Of a DNA stretch of 64,000 nucleotides, positions 35,165 to 43,801 are shown piece by piece (positions within the stretch are counted from its first letter, which is position 1; the number at the start of each line of letters is the position of its first letter). The stretch is from contig CATLHM010000015.1 of NCBI GenBank assembly GCA_949949005.1, positions 1-64,000 on the forward strand. The letters are read 5' to 3'. The notes beneath the pieces are model-generated. The model was not told where the DNA came from. It made no database searches and worked only from the letters and a program-made list of their open reading frames with translations. Made by a program: the position numbers and the translations under genes. Origin of the DNA: an uncultured Lachnospiraceae bacterium. Its GTDB lineage: Bacteria; Bacillota; Clostridia; Lachnospirales; Lachnospiraceae.

Positions 35165-36137
35165 TTGTAATTGACTCCTTACTTTTCTCTCTATCCAGCA
35201 GCCTGCGGATCGTACCAATATCCTCCTCCAGCTCCTGCGCGATCTCCTCCGGGCTCTTTCCCCTGGCAACCTTTTTCTGAATCAGTTCCAGCAGCATTTC
35301 TTCACGCCCTTCCCGTTTTCCTTCTGCTATGCCTTTTTCTATGCCTTCTGCTATCCCCTCTTCCCTGCCTTCCTCAAAGGTATGTCGTAAATGCTTTTTC
35401 TCGTCATACTCTGTCAAAAAGATCATATGCAGCACCTCGCTTTTCTCTGTCTTTAAAATATCTGTCAGAATCCCTCGCTCTATACAGCGGTCTATAGCCG
35501 ACTGAATGGCCTCGTCGCGTCCAAGCCCTTTCTTTATGTTTGCCTCGATCTCCGATACAAACTCCGAATACTCCCACAGCCTGCGGCACTTGTCCATAAG
35601 TTCCCTGTTATGCCCCCGCCCTACATTAATCACCTGACAGGTACACTCCAATGCTCCGCTTCCCCGTCCCATGGAAAAGGAATCCGACAAATAAAGAGCC
35701 CTTCTGTCTTCTTCCATACCGCTTCCGTTATAAAACATAATATACTCCGGTGTCGGAAGCGGTACTCTTTTCGTCCCGTATACATCCGCATCTTCCGCGC
35801 CAAGCAGCCCCTCATACTGCCGGGAAAAATAAAACAGTCCACGTAAGGGCATGTTAGGATTCCAGGTACTTTGGTGTTCGTAAAGATTTAAGCGGCTGTC
35901 AATGATAAAGGAGAGGTCATTTTTCATCTTCATGAAGATCACGTCTTCCATAGTGACTACCTCTAACTCCTCCGGGTTTGTGTAATTACTGTCATGCAAA
36001 GCATTATACAACTCTAACAGGTTTCTCTTGTCCTGAAACAGGTATCGGAACAGCCTGTCCTTGTGCTCGCGGTTTTGCCGGATTTTTTTCCACCAAACGC
36101 CCCTCTTAAACCACTGTCTCTTTTTTCTTTTTGCCAT
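35145..36137 (-). CDS. Rpn-type PD-(D/E)XK nuclease/transposase-like protein, copy 3
   Basis: 330 residues from ATG 36137, with GGAGG 7 bases upstream; over 90 percent like copy 2 by eye. The core keeps DLSFIIDSRLNLYEHQST. The C-terminal charged stretch is longer than in copy 2 (tandem EEGIAEGIEKGIAEGKREG). The last dozen codons (after RRLLDREK) differ from the other copies, marking the right edge of the mobile segment near 35195. It is the most complete copy, with an intact promoter, and runs directly into GH127. Confidence 0.9.
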   Translation of the reverse strand: MAKRKKRQWFKRGVWWKKIRQNREHKDRLFRYLFQDKRNLLELYNALHDSNYTNPEELEVVTMEDVIFMKMKNDLSFIIDSRLNLYEHQSTWNPNMPLRGLFYFSRQYEGLLGAEDADVYGTKRVPLPTPEYIMFYNGSGMEEDRRALYLSDSFSMGRGSGALECTCQVINVGRGHNRELMDKCRRLWEYSEFVSEIEANIKKGLGRDEAIQSAIDRCIERGILTDILKTEKSEVLHMIFLTEYDEKKHLRHTFEEGREEGIAEGIEKGIAEGKREGREEMLLELIQKKVARGKSPEEIAQELEEDIGTIRRLLDREKSKESITNGKINT

Positions 36138-36363
36138 AAGCGTACCTCCATTGTAATGTTTTTTTGTGTTACAATCAATCGTTTTTGGAAACAATTCCGA
36201 CTACGGATGAATTTCTGCCACCGCATTTGAACCGAATGACAGCAGTTCCAAGAACACTGTTTCGAAAACACTGTTTTCAAAACAGGGGGAATTCCCCTTG
36301 AAAGAATTGAAAAGATCAATTAGATTAGGATTTCAGTATAAACGTATTGTAGAAAATTGTAAA
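36138..36363 (-). promoter_or_regulatory. Rpn copy 3 leader and promoter
   Basis: On the minus strand, -35 TTTACA (36358-36363), a 17-base spacer and -10 TATACT (36335-36340) are followed by a leader of about 190 bases. Near the ribosome binding site, TTGTAA and TTACAA can pair around an A-rich loop. The promoter spacing and sequence recur in the copy 1 leader. Confidence 0.75.
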
Positions 36364-36398
36364 GAGAATATTGATTAGTGGAGGGAGCGCATGGCGGC

Positions 36399-36431
36399 GA
36401 GGAACTGCCCTTTCATCCGGGCGTGTTCCTC
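36399..36431. other. Hairpin between SGNH gene and Rpn copy 3 leader
   Basis: GAGGAAC-T-GCCC pairs with GGGC-GT-GTTCCTC around an 8-base loop. It lies about 75 bases after the stop of the leftward SGNH gene and has no T tract. The rest of 36364-36503 shows nothing else. Confidence 0.4.
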
Positions 36432-36503
36432 TTGTGCAGGTATTAGAAACAGCGGCTAAAGTAACAGCTATTATTCATTCTAACATCCGCCCGCCACACC
36501 GCC

Positions 36504-37181
36504 TCATAACCAGCTTCTAATCGCATCCTCTATGGCAGGCAGATACCACCTCTCGTACCCGGCCGGATTCAAATGTGTCCCGTTGCCGTCTGTAAGCCTT
36601 TCTGCCGTATCGTAGGAGTACGCCTTGCGCATTCCCTCCACACAGGTATTGATCTGCCCTCTGCGGAATATGTCCACGCAGGGAATACTCCACTTCTCGC
36701 AGACCTGCCGTGCCGCCTTCTGCATCATCTCCTGGGCCTCCATATCCCTGGTGGGCATTTTGTGGACACACACATAAAAGATATGGCTGTCTCTGTATTT
36801 TTCCCGAAGCAGGAAGCAGATCCTCTCAAAGGCTCCATAAAAGGTCGCGGTATCATAGTCTCCTTCATAGGAGTCTGTGATGGCGCCCAAATGATTCCTG
36901 GCTATGCCGTGATAAACATCATTCGTCAGTCCGTCAAAGCAGATAAAATCCGGCACTTCTTCGGAGGCGGCCTCAATCTGGGCAGCCACATCGGGAACAG
37001 AGCTGCCCTCCAGATCCTCCCCGCCGGGAATCTGCCCGCGGGGAATCACCGTAGCCCCGTTTATGGCGTACTTACGGTAAATCATTCCATATTTTTCTGC
37101 CAGAGCATCCAGCATCCCGCAGTGGAGGCAGTGCCCGTCCACTAGGGAATCTCCAAATCCATATATCATCTTCCGTTCCAT
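36504..37181 (-). CDS. SGNH/GDSL-type hydrolase
   Basis: 225 residues with YGFGDSLVDGHC (nucleophile serine near residue 11), a GLTND oxyanion asparagine block and a C-terminal DGNGTHLNPAGYERW block with catalytic histidine. There is no signal peptide. It lies 11 bases after GH115 with AAGGAGG before the ATG at 37181, so it is the last gene of the YesM-YesN-SBP-GH115 operon. Deacetylation of xylan oligosaccharides is a reasonable inference from that partnership. Confidence 0.88.
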   Translation of the reverse strand: MERKMIYGFGDSLVDGHCLHCGMLDALAEKYGMIYRKYAINGATVIPRGQIPGGEDLEGSSVPDVAAQIEAASEEVPDFICFDGLTNDVYHGIARNHLGAITDSYEGDYDTATFYGAFERICFLLREKYRDSHIFYVCVHKMPTRDMEAQEMMQKAARQVCEKWSIPCVDIFRRGQINTCVEGMRKAYSYDTAERLTDGNGTHLNPAGYERWYLPAIEDAIRSWL

Positions 37182-37192
37182 AGCCATCCTCC

Positions 37193-40100
37193 TTATTCTG
37201 ACCACTCCACATCCCCGGGCGGCAGTTCCCCACCCCTTGTTAAGTAAAACCGATCGTAACGCATCCCCGACGCCAGGGCATACACAGAGAGCACGTGCTC
37301 CCTTGCTTCCAGCCTCAAAAGGCATATCGGCACCCAGCGGTAAATCTGCTCCGCTTCATACCGCCACAGGCTTCCCCTCTCGTACAAACGCTCCTCTGGC
37401 AGAATTTCCCCGTCTATTCCCACTCCAAAAAAACATTCCTCGATCACATTAAATTTTGACAGCATCCACAGCCTGTAGTCCCCGCCTGTGCAGTGGATGC
37501 GGTAATACAGCCCGGGAGCCTCCTTTGCCTGCCAGCGAAGCCCCGGCTCCCTTATGTACATGGCAAGTCCGCTGCGTCCATAGGATTCGCTGCTGCAGTG
37601 CCTCCAAAGCCCGCTCTTCTTTGTACTTCCGTCCTCCATCCAGGCAAATTTGCTCCGGGCCAGGACGGACGCCGCATCAATCCGGATCTTTCCGTCCTTT
37701 CCCATAAAACAGCCTTGCCCCTGGTTCAGATAAAAGGCAGGCTCCACCCTTGCTCCAAAACGCTCCGCCAATGTCTCCCGGCAGGCCACGTCAAGGCAAT
37801 CCGATCCCTCCTCCGGCCCGGCATAAAATACCGGTCTTGGCTTCAGGTCATAATCCCCGTAAAATTCCCTGCACCACTGGGTGATCTCCCATTCCGAGGG
37901 CAGCGCCTGCTCTCCCCGGATCCCCGCCAGGTTATTTTCTTTCCGGGGTTTCGTGTAGATCACCAGCCTGGAAAAGGCAAAATACCGATCTACCGCCCAC
38001 AGGTACAGACGGTGTCTGCCCGGCGATACAGCAGGTAAATTCAGATACAGACGGTCTACATTATTCAGTACGTTCTTCTTCCAGTTTCCCCGCCATTCGT
38101 CATTGGATTTGGACTCTGCAATCTGCACCGGGCCATCATCCAGCGAGACACCGATGCGGATCCTTCCCACGGAATTCAGGGATGGGAAACGGTGTATCTC
38201 CAAAAGAAATTCTCCCTGGCTGAGGGTAATAAAATCAAAACACAGCGCTCCCCCATCCGTGATTTCCTCCGGCTCTCTCTGTACACAGGCCTCCGCCACA
38301 TTCCCCTGCATCCGTCCCAGCCTGGGAATCATCCGAAAGCCTGCGGATTCTAATTCTTCGCAGCCGCCTGAAGCCGGGCAGGACTCTCCCCGGCTGAAAT
38401 CTCCTGACTGCAGCGCTGCGGCCCCGGCTGCTTCCGCCTCCAGTACCGCCAGGCCGTCCTCCTCCACGGCACACCTGCCCTCCTTTAGAGCGCATCTCTT
38501 CTTTTCCGGGACACTTCCGTCTTCCCTCTCCTGCATTCCTTCCGTTTTCACCGTTCTGACCGGAATCCTCCAAAAGCTCCCATCACTCAGATTTTCCACC
38601 AGAATCTCTCCCTGGCGTTCCCGGGAAACGTCCTCCACTCTGACGAGTATTCTCTTTTCCTCACTGACCACCCCATGATTTTCGGAAAGCTCTGCCCAGG
38701 CAGGAGCGCTCAGGCGCACTTCAAACCTGCCTTTTCCCTGATTGCCGATCTCAATCCACTTCTCCCCCGGCGTGGCAAAACAGATTTCCTTTTCCTCATT
38801 CCACACATCCACCCGCATGGCAGGTTCTCCTTCTATCTTCAGCGGCGGCGTGCATACCGGCATCATGGCCGCCCGTGGAGGCGGGAATCCCTCCGGGTTT
38901 AAAATTCCCTTCCATTTTCCGCCGCACATCACATGGTTATAATAATGCAGCATCCGGGTGCGGGCATCCTGCGCCTCTCCGGATCTTTTTGTATACAGAG
39001 CCGCCCCCTGCATATTGCCCCGGTCATACATCAAAGTGCTTCTGTCCCCGTAATAGTAGGCAAGGTTGGTGAAATAGGCCGCGTGGATCCGCATCAGCAC
39101 CAGTTGGAAAAAGGCGTCCTTTTCCTCATCAGGAAGCCTTTCATATAAGGCGCTTCCCTTGACAAACAGCTCCTCATACCGGTGGATACGCACTGCCGCC
39201 TCATCCCCGTAGGCCGTCTGGGAAAAAGCGTCATAATCCATATTTTCGATCTTCCTCACATTGGTAAGCTGGGAAAAATCATTTAAAAGAGAGGATACCT
39301 TCTTTCCGATCCCTCCGCTAAAAGTATGATTGATCCATTCCTCCACAAAGGCCTCCACATTCTCTGTAAGAGCCCCCGGCTTGCCGATCTCCCAGGCAAG
39401 CCTCAGGAAAAAGGTGATCTCCTGCTCCAAAGGCTTCATGGCGCCGCTGTTTAACACCCAAAGCTTGCGTATTCCCTCGTTCCACGCCTTCTGCAGCTCG
39501 TTTCTGGTGTGGGCAAGAGGGATGGAACAGAGGAACACATAGGACATACTTGGAGGCGACCAGTAGGAATTGTGGTAGTAAATACCGTTGCCGCCCCTGC
39601 GCTTTTTCTCCGCCTCGGACGGGTAGCGGCGGATATAGCCATAATTGTCATTGGCCCATACAAGAGTCATATCCTCCGGCACCTTCAGCCCGTTGTCATA
39701 GAGCTCCAACACCTCCTTGTAGGGGATAAAAGTGGTCATAGTCTCACGTCCCAGGGTACTTTTCAGAATTTCCCTCTGGTCTGTGATAATTGTTTCCAAA
39801 AGGGAAATCTTCGCATTCCTGATTTCCTCCTCTGTCTTTCCTTCCAGGTTCCTTGTCTCAAAGCCGGAGTCGTGAATCCCCCGCATTCCCAGGGTATAGC
39901 AGACCTCATAATCCTGATTCTGCTCCACGCTCTCCCGCCAGTATTCCTTTAAGATGTCCCGGTTCCTGCCCTCTATGGAATAATCATAAACCGCATCCCT
40001 ATACCCTTTCTTTTGAATCCAGGGCTTCCACTCCCTGTTGTTGGAGCGCATCAGCATATCGCAGTGGGAGGTGCCCACCACGATTCCCATCCTCTCCGCC

Positions 40101-40927
40101 AGTGCCCCGTTCTCCGGCGTCAGGTTAAAGGAATTCACATGCATGGCAGGCCAGATATAGTTGGCCTTAAGGCGCAGCAAAAGCTCGAATATCTTCTCAT
40201 AGCTTTTTACCCCGATGGTGGCCTCGCCCATGTAATTCTTTACCCAGGCCTCCAGCTCCTCCTCGTCATTGATGAAGATTCCCCGGTACTCCACCGAGGG
40301 CCAGTCCCTGCGGCAGTAGCCCTCCTCCAGCGCCATCTCCTCCCGCTGCCTTACCGGCACATCCGCGAAGAAATACCAGGGAGAAACGCCCATCTGCTCA
40401 CAGAAAGTGTAGATGCCATAGATGGTGCCCCGCCGGTCCGCGCCTGTGATGTACAGCACCCCTTTTTTCACCTTGAGCTGATAAGTTTCCTTATGTAAAA
40501 CGCCCTCCTCATCCTCCAGCTCCCTGTAGTCTTTCTCCGACACTGAAAAACTCTCCAGTTCCTTAAAAGCCTCCGGCGCTGAGCCCGCACAGCCAGGCCT
40601 GCACCGGGATGCAACCGTCCTGATCACAATCACAGCGTCCTGCCCTGCTTCCTCCTGTTCCTTCCGATCCCCATCTTCTTTCGGCTCCGTATCCTCTTTC
40701 CACTCCGAGTCCTCTTTCGGCTCCGTATCCTCTTTCCGCTCCGTACCCTCTTTCCGATCCGCATCCTCTTTCCAGGCGAAGTCCTGCTTTGCCCTCACGA
40801 CTTCCACTCCCGGAAAAACTTTCTTCAAATCCTGTTCCAGATTCCCGATGGCAGTCTTTACCGCCTCCGTCTCCGCCCTGTCATAACACAGCCTTACGTT
40901 CTGTCCTTTTCTGATACAAAAACTCAT
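37193..40927 (-). CDS. GH115 family alpha-glucuronidase with lysine/glutamate repeat
   Basis: 1244 residues, well above the usual 950-1000. The core includes RGIFINDEEELEAW, LRLKANYIWPAMH, GTSHCDMLMRSNNREW and VWANDNYGYIRRYPSEAEK, all typical of GH115, which removes alpha-1,2-linked (4-O-methyl-)glucuronate from xylan. A GH115 C-terminal domain (about 840-1000) is followed by some 240 extra residues. An N-terminal insertion of hexapeptides KExxxx (residues about 53-88, coded by 18-base repeats) is not part of the family. There is no signal peptide, so it acts on imported oligosaccharides. Its ATG overlaps the SBP stop as ATGA. Confidence 0.92.
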   Translation of the reverse strand: MSFCIRKGQNVRLCYDRAETEAVKTAIGNLEQDLKKVFPGVEVVRAKQDFAWKEDADRKEGTERKEDTEPKEDSEWKEDTEPKEDGDRKEQEEAGQDAVIVIRTVASRCRPGCAGSAPEAFKELESFSVSEKDYRELEDEEGVLHKETYQLKVKKGVLYITGADRRGTIYGIYTFCEQMGVSPWYFFADVPVRQREEMALEEGYCRRDWPSVEYRGIFINDEEELEAWVKNYMGEATIGVKSYEKIFELLLRLKANYIWPAMHVNSFNLTPENGALAERMGIVVGTSHCDMLMRSNNREWKPWIQKKGYRDAVYDYSIEGRNRDILKEYWRESVEQNQDYEVCYTLGMRGIHDSGFETRNLEGKTEEEIRNAKISLLETIITDQREILKSTLGRETMTTFIPYKEVLELYDNGLKVPEDMTLVWANDNYGYIRRYPSEAEKKRRGGNGIYYHNSYWSPPSMSYVFLCSIPLAHTRNELQKAWNEGIRKLWVLNSGAMKPLEQEITFFLRLAWEIGKPGALTENVEAFVEEWINHTFSGGIGKKVSSLLNDFSQLTNVRKIENMDYDAFSQTAYGDEAAVRIHRYEELFVKGSALYERLPDEEKDAFFQLVLMRIHAAYFTNLAYYYGDRSTLMYDRGNMQGAALYTKRSGEAQDARTRMLHYYNHVMCGGKWKGILNPEGFPPPRAAMMPVCTPPLKIEGEPAMRVDVWNEEKEICFATPGEKWIEIGNQGKGRFEVRLSAPAWAELSENHGVVSEEKRILVRVEDVSRERQGEILVENLSDGSFWRIPVRTVKTEGMQEREDGSVPEKKRCALKEGRCAVEEDGLAVLEAEAAGAAALQSGDFSRGESCPASGGCEELESAGFRMIPRLGRMQGNVAEACVQREPEEITDGGALCFDFITLSQGEFLLEIHRFPSLNSVGRIRIGVSLDDGPVQIAESKSNDEWRGNWKKNVLNNVDRLYLNLPAVSPGRHRLYLWAVDRYFAFSRLVIYTKPRKENNLAGIRGEQALPSEWEITQWCREFYGDYDLKPRPVFYAGPEEGSDCLDVACRETLAERFGARVEPAFYLNQGQGCFMGKDGKIRIDAASVLARSKFAWMEDGSTKKSGLWRHCSSESYGRSGLAMYIREPGLRWQAKEAPGLYYRIHCTGGDYRLWMLSKFNVIEECFFGVGIDGEILPEERLYERGSLWRYEAEQIYRWVPICLLRLEAREHVLSVYALASGMRYDRFYLTRGGELPPGDVEWSE
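40662..40769. repeat. 18-base minisatellite inside GH115
   Basis: Six imperfect 18-base units in a row (consensus TTCCGCTCCGTATCCTCT on the plus strand) encode KEDTEP/KEDSEW/KEGTER-type hexapeptides. All units keep the reading frame. Confidence 0.9.
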
Positions 40928-42270
40928 TCTCTCTCCCTTCCATCTTCAATGCTCTGGTTCAATATCTCCTGCACCCTTTCCCGAAACTCCCCTGCCGCCT
41001 CCCCGGCACTGATTAAGTCATAAAAATATGCCGTTGCGGTATCCGAAAAGGCCTGGTTTATCCCCTCGATTCCCGCCGGTTCCGGCGGCGGCATCTCTCC
41101 GCACAAGCACTTCATCTCATCCACAAACTGAAACATTTCCCGCTCCTTTTGTGAAAGCGTATCATCCCCAAGAAGGCTCTCCCTTATCTTTTTCGATATG
41201 GGGACTCCCCGCTCCCCTTTCAGAATCCTGTTTGCTTCCTCCGAATTCAGCAGCCAGTCGATGAGCTGCGCACATTCCCTTTTTACCTCAGAAGTCTCGG
41301 CTATGGACAGAAACATTCCCGGTTTCATCCACAGCCCTGTTCCTGTACCCTCCTCTGAAAGAGGTGTTGCCACCAGTCTTAAATGATCATTCACATGGCT
41401 CATTTTCACGGAAAAATTATTCCACTCCTGCATCAGTCCCCCTTCCCCAATCACCACCGGGTACTGTTCCTCCCCTCTGGCATTGATGGCCGCCCAGTCC
41501 TCGGGTGTGGGAGCTGCCCCTGCATCCATCAGCTCCTTGAACAGACTCACATACCCGATATAAACATTGTCATCCTCATATCCCAGCGAACGCTGATCTG
41601 CTGAAAAGAGTTCACTCCCCTGCTGCCTCACCCAATAGCGGAACAGATTTACATCCAAAACCGGCGTCATGGCCACCCCGTATTTCCCGGTTTTTTCCTT
41701 AATCTGTTTGCAACAGTCTGCAAAATCCTCCCAGGTCCAGCCATTTTCCGGATACGCAAGCCCTGCCTCCTCAAAAACCCGGGGATTATAGATCATGGAA
41801 AGCACTGATGTCCCTGTGGCAATCCCCCTGAGGGCGCCGTCAATCTCTCCGCCGCGCAGAATATCACTGTCCATATCCTGTATCCGGATGGTTCCATCCT
41901 CCACAAAGGGCGTCAGGTCAGAGAGGGAACCATTTTCCGAATAGGTGGTAATATACTGGTAATCCATCTGTACCAGATCCGGCATGTTTCCCCTTGCCGT
42001 CTCTAAGGAAAGCGTCTCGAAATAGTCATTCCAGGAAAAGGTCAGCATCTCAAAGGTTACCTCCGGATGCATATCGGAATAAAGCTCCAGCGCCTCTCTG
42101 GTCAGCTTATGCCGTTCCTCCCCGCCCCACCAGGCAACCCGGATCGTTACCTGCTGCCCGGATTTATCCTTTAACTCCTCATGCACCGACACCTTCCCGC
42201 ATCCCTGCAAGCACAAAAGCAGCAGGAACAGAACTAACGCCGACGCCTGACTTACTCTCCTATTCTGCAT
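40924..42270 (-). CDS. Family 1 solute-binding lipoprotein (orphan, in YesM/YesN operon)
   Basis: About 448 residues. A short signal peptide ends in LQGC (lipobox), followed by TIRVAWWGGEERHKLTREAL and a typical sugar-binding-protein body. The start at 42270 (MQNRRVSQ) has GGGGG 6 bases upstream. It overlaps the YesN stop by 11 bases and the GH115 start by 4. It has no permease neighbours of its own and differs from the LplA-type protein at 45787. It may feed the LplBC pair upstream, or present ligand to the YesM sensor; both are inferences. Confidence 0.88.
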   Translation of the reverse strand: MQNRRVSQASALVLFLLLLCLQGCGKVSVHEELKDKSGQQVTIRVAWWGGEERHKLTREALELYSDMHPEVTFEMLTFSWNDYFETLSLETARGNMPDLVQMDYQYITTYSENGSLSDLTPFVEDGTIRIQDMDSDILRGGEIDGALRGIATGTSVLSMIYNPRVFEEAGLAYPENGWTWEDFADCCKQIKEKTGKYGVAMTPVLDVNLFRYWVRQQGSELFSADQRSLGYEDDNVYIGYVSLFKELMDAGAAPTPEDWAAINARGEEQYPVVIGEGGLMQEWNNFSVKMSHVNDHLRLVATPLSEEGTGTGLWMKPGMFLSIAETSEVKRECAQLIDWLLNSEEANRILKGERGVPISKKIRESLLGDDTLSQKEREMFQFVDEMKCLCGEMPPPEPAGIEGINQAFSDTATAYFYDLISAGEAAGEFRERVQEILNQSIEDGRERE

Positions 42271-43801
42271 ACTCATCCCCCTGCTCCCTGCCTTGAACCT
42301 TCTCCCGGTACTCACTGGGCGTCATCCCCGTGCTTTTCTTAAATATCCTGGAAAAATACTGCCCGTCCGCGGCATAACCTGTCATTTCCGATACGGCATA
42401 GACCATAATATCCGGCTCTAACCGCATGAGCTCCTCCGCCGCTGATACCCTGGCATCCAACAGGAATCTGGTAAATCGCTTCCCGCTCCTTTTCTGAAAA
42501 AATCTGCCGAAATAATCCTCGTTTACATAGAGGATTTCCGTAGCAAGATAATGGAGGCTCAGATTTTGATCCTGGAAATGGCGGTAAATTTCCTCCAAAA
42601 CCGTCATAAAACGCAGGTTTTCTCCCCCCTGCTTCTCTTCCTGCACCGCTTCTGTATCCAAATGCCTCCAAATCTGCCTAGCTGCCAGAATCATCAGATC
42701 CTGCCCCTTTTCCTCCCCGATACCGTCCCCTTCCGTCTCCATCCCCTCCCCATACAAAAGCCGCATGACCCAGTCCATACACCTTCTTTTTTCCTGAAAA
42801 GAAAACCCTCTTTTCTGCATCCTGAGAAAGGTAAGCTGCAGAGACTGCAGCAGCTCGGCATAGTCCAGGGTTTTTCCCACAACAGTGAAATCCACCAAAA
42901 ACTCCATATCCTGCTTCTTCCCCTCAAACATCCCATAGTGCAGAAGGGTTTCATTCTTAAAATCCTCCCCCATCCGAAAAAGCTCCTCGGTCTGCCTGTA
43001 CAGCTTCGCCAAATCCATCACCGTCCCGCTGCCGGAAATCGCTGCCCTGAGGGGTTCCTTGCGGATCCTCAAAAACTCCCTCCTGATTCTGCGCACAATA
43101 GGGAGAAGGGTTTGGGGATTGGTTTCAGAGATCAAAAGCACGGTATCGTTTCTTACCACCGTGGATAAAAAGGCTTTCAGCTTCTGATTTTCCAGCAGCT
43201 CCGATGCAATATTGCCAAGAACAAATTCCTCCAGCCCGTCAAAGGACTCTTTCCCCCGAAAGCTCAAAAGCTGTACCTTTCCCGGAGGCATTTCCTTTGC
43301 CTGCAGGCGGAAAAGAATATTTACATTTACTTCCTCCCGGTCAAGCAAAAGGTCTCTGAAAAGCTGTTTTCCGGCCTGGGGCGCCATGCGGCTGAAATAC
43401 TCTTCTCTGCGTCTTTTCTCCTGTCTTGCCTCCACATCCCTCTTGACCCTGCCCACCACCTCCGTAATCCTGCTCTCATCACAGGGCTTTAAAATGTAAT
43501 GCTTCACCCCCTGCTCCATGGCTTTTGAAGTAAATTCATACTCCCCATAGCCGGAGAGAACCGCGAACTCAATGTCAGGATACGCTTTGCGCACCTCCTG
43601 TATCAATTCAATGCCGTCCATCACCGGCATTTTGATGTCTGTCAGTATAATATCCGGGCGAAGCTGCCGGGTCTTTTCAAGGCCTTCCACTCCATTCCAG
43701 GCTGTTCCCACCATCTCAATATCATACTGCTTCCAGTCGATGAGCTGGGCCATCCCCTCCCGCTCGAATTCTTCATCATCAACGATCAGGAGCTTCAACA
43801 T
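42260..43801 (-). CDS. YesN-type response regulator (REC plus AraC DNA-binding domain)
   Basis: 513 residues. The receiver domain has the acidic pair DD near residue 8, phospho-acceptor Asp 55 in ILTDIKMP and the lysine in ILKPCDE. A long middle region precedes the C-terminal AraC helix-turn-helix (about 410-505) with EDYFGRFFQKRSGKRFTRFL and TGYAADGQYFSRIFKKSTGM. GGGAGG lies 9 bases before the ATG at 43801. It overlaps the kinase by 23 bases. It should activate the transporter and GH115 genes on binding of a plant oligosaccharide signal. Confidence 0.93.
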   Translation of the reverse strand: MLKLLIVDDEEFEREGMAQLIDWKQYDIEMVGTAWNGVEGLEKTRQLRPDIILTDIKMPVMDGIELIQEVRKAYPDIEFAVLSGYGEYEFTSKAMEQGVKHYILKPCDESRITEVVGRVKRDVEARQEKRRREEYFSRMAPQAGKQLFRDLLLDREEVNVNILFRLQAKEMPPGKVQLLSFRGKESFDGLEEFVLGNIASELLENQKLKAFLSTVVRNDTVLLISETNPQTLLPIVRRIRREFLRIRKEPLRAAISGSGTVMDLAKLYRQTEELFRMGEDFKNETLLHYGMFEGKKQDMEFLVDFTVVGKTLDYAELLQSLQLTFLRMQKRGFSFQEKRRCMDWVMRLLYGEGMETEGDGIGEEKGQDLMILAARQIWRHLDTEAVQEEKQGGENLRFMTVLEEIYRHFQDQNLSLHYLATEILYVNEDYFGRFFQKRSGKRFTRFLLDARVSAAEELMRLEPDIMVYAVSEMTGYAADGQYFSRIFKKSTGMTPSEYREKVQGREQGDEYAE

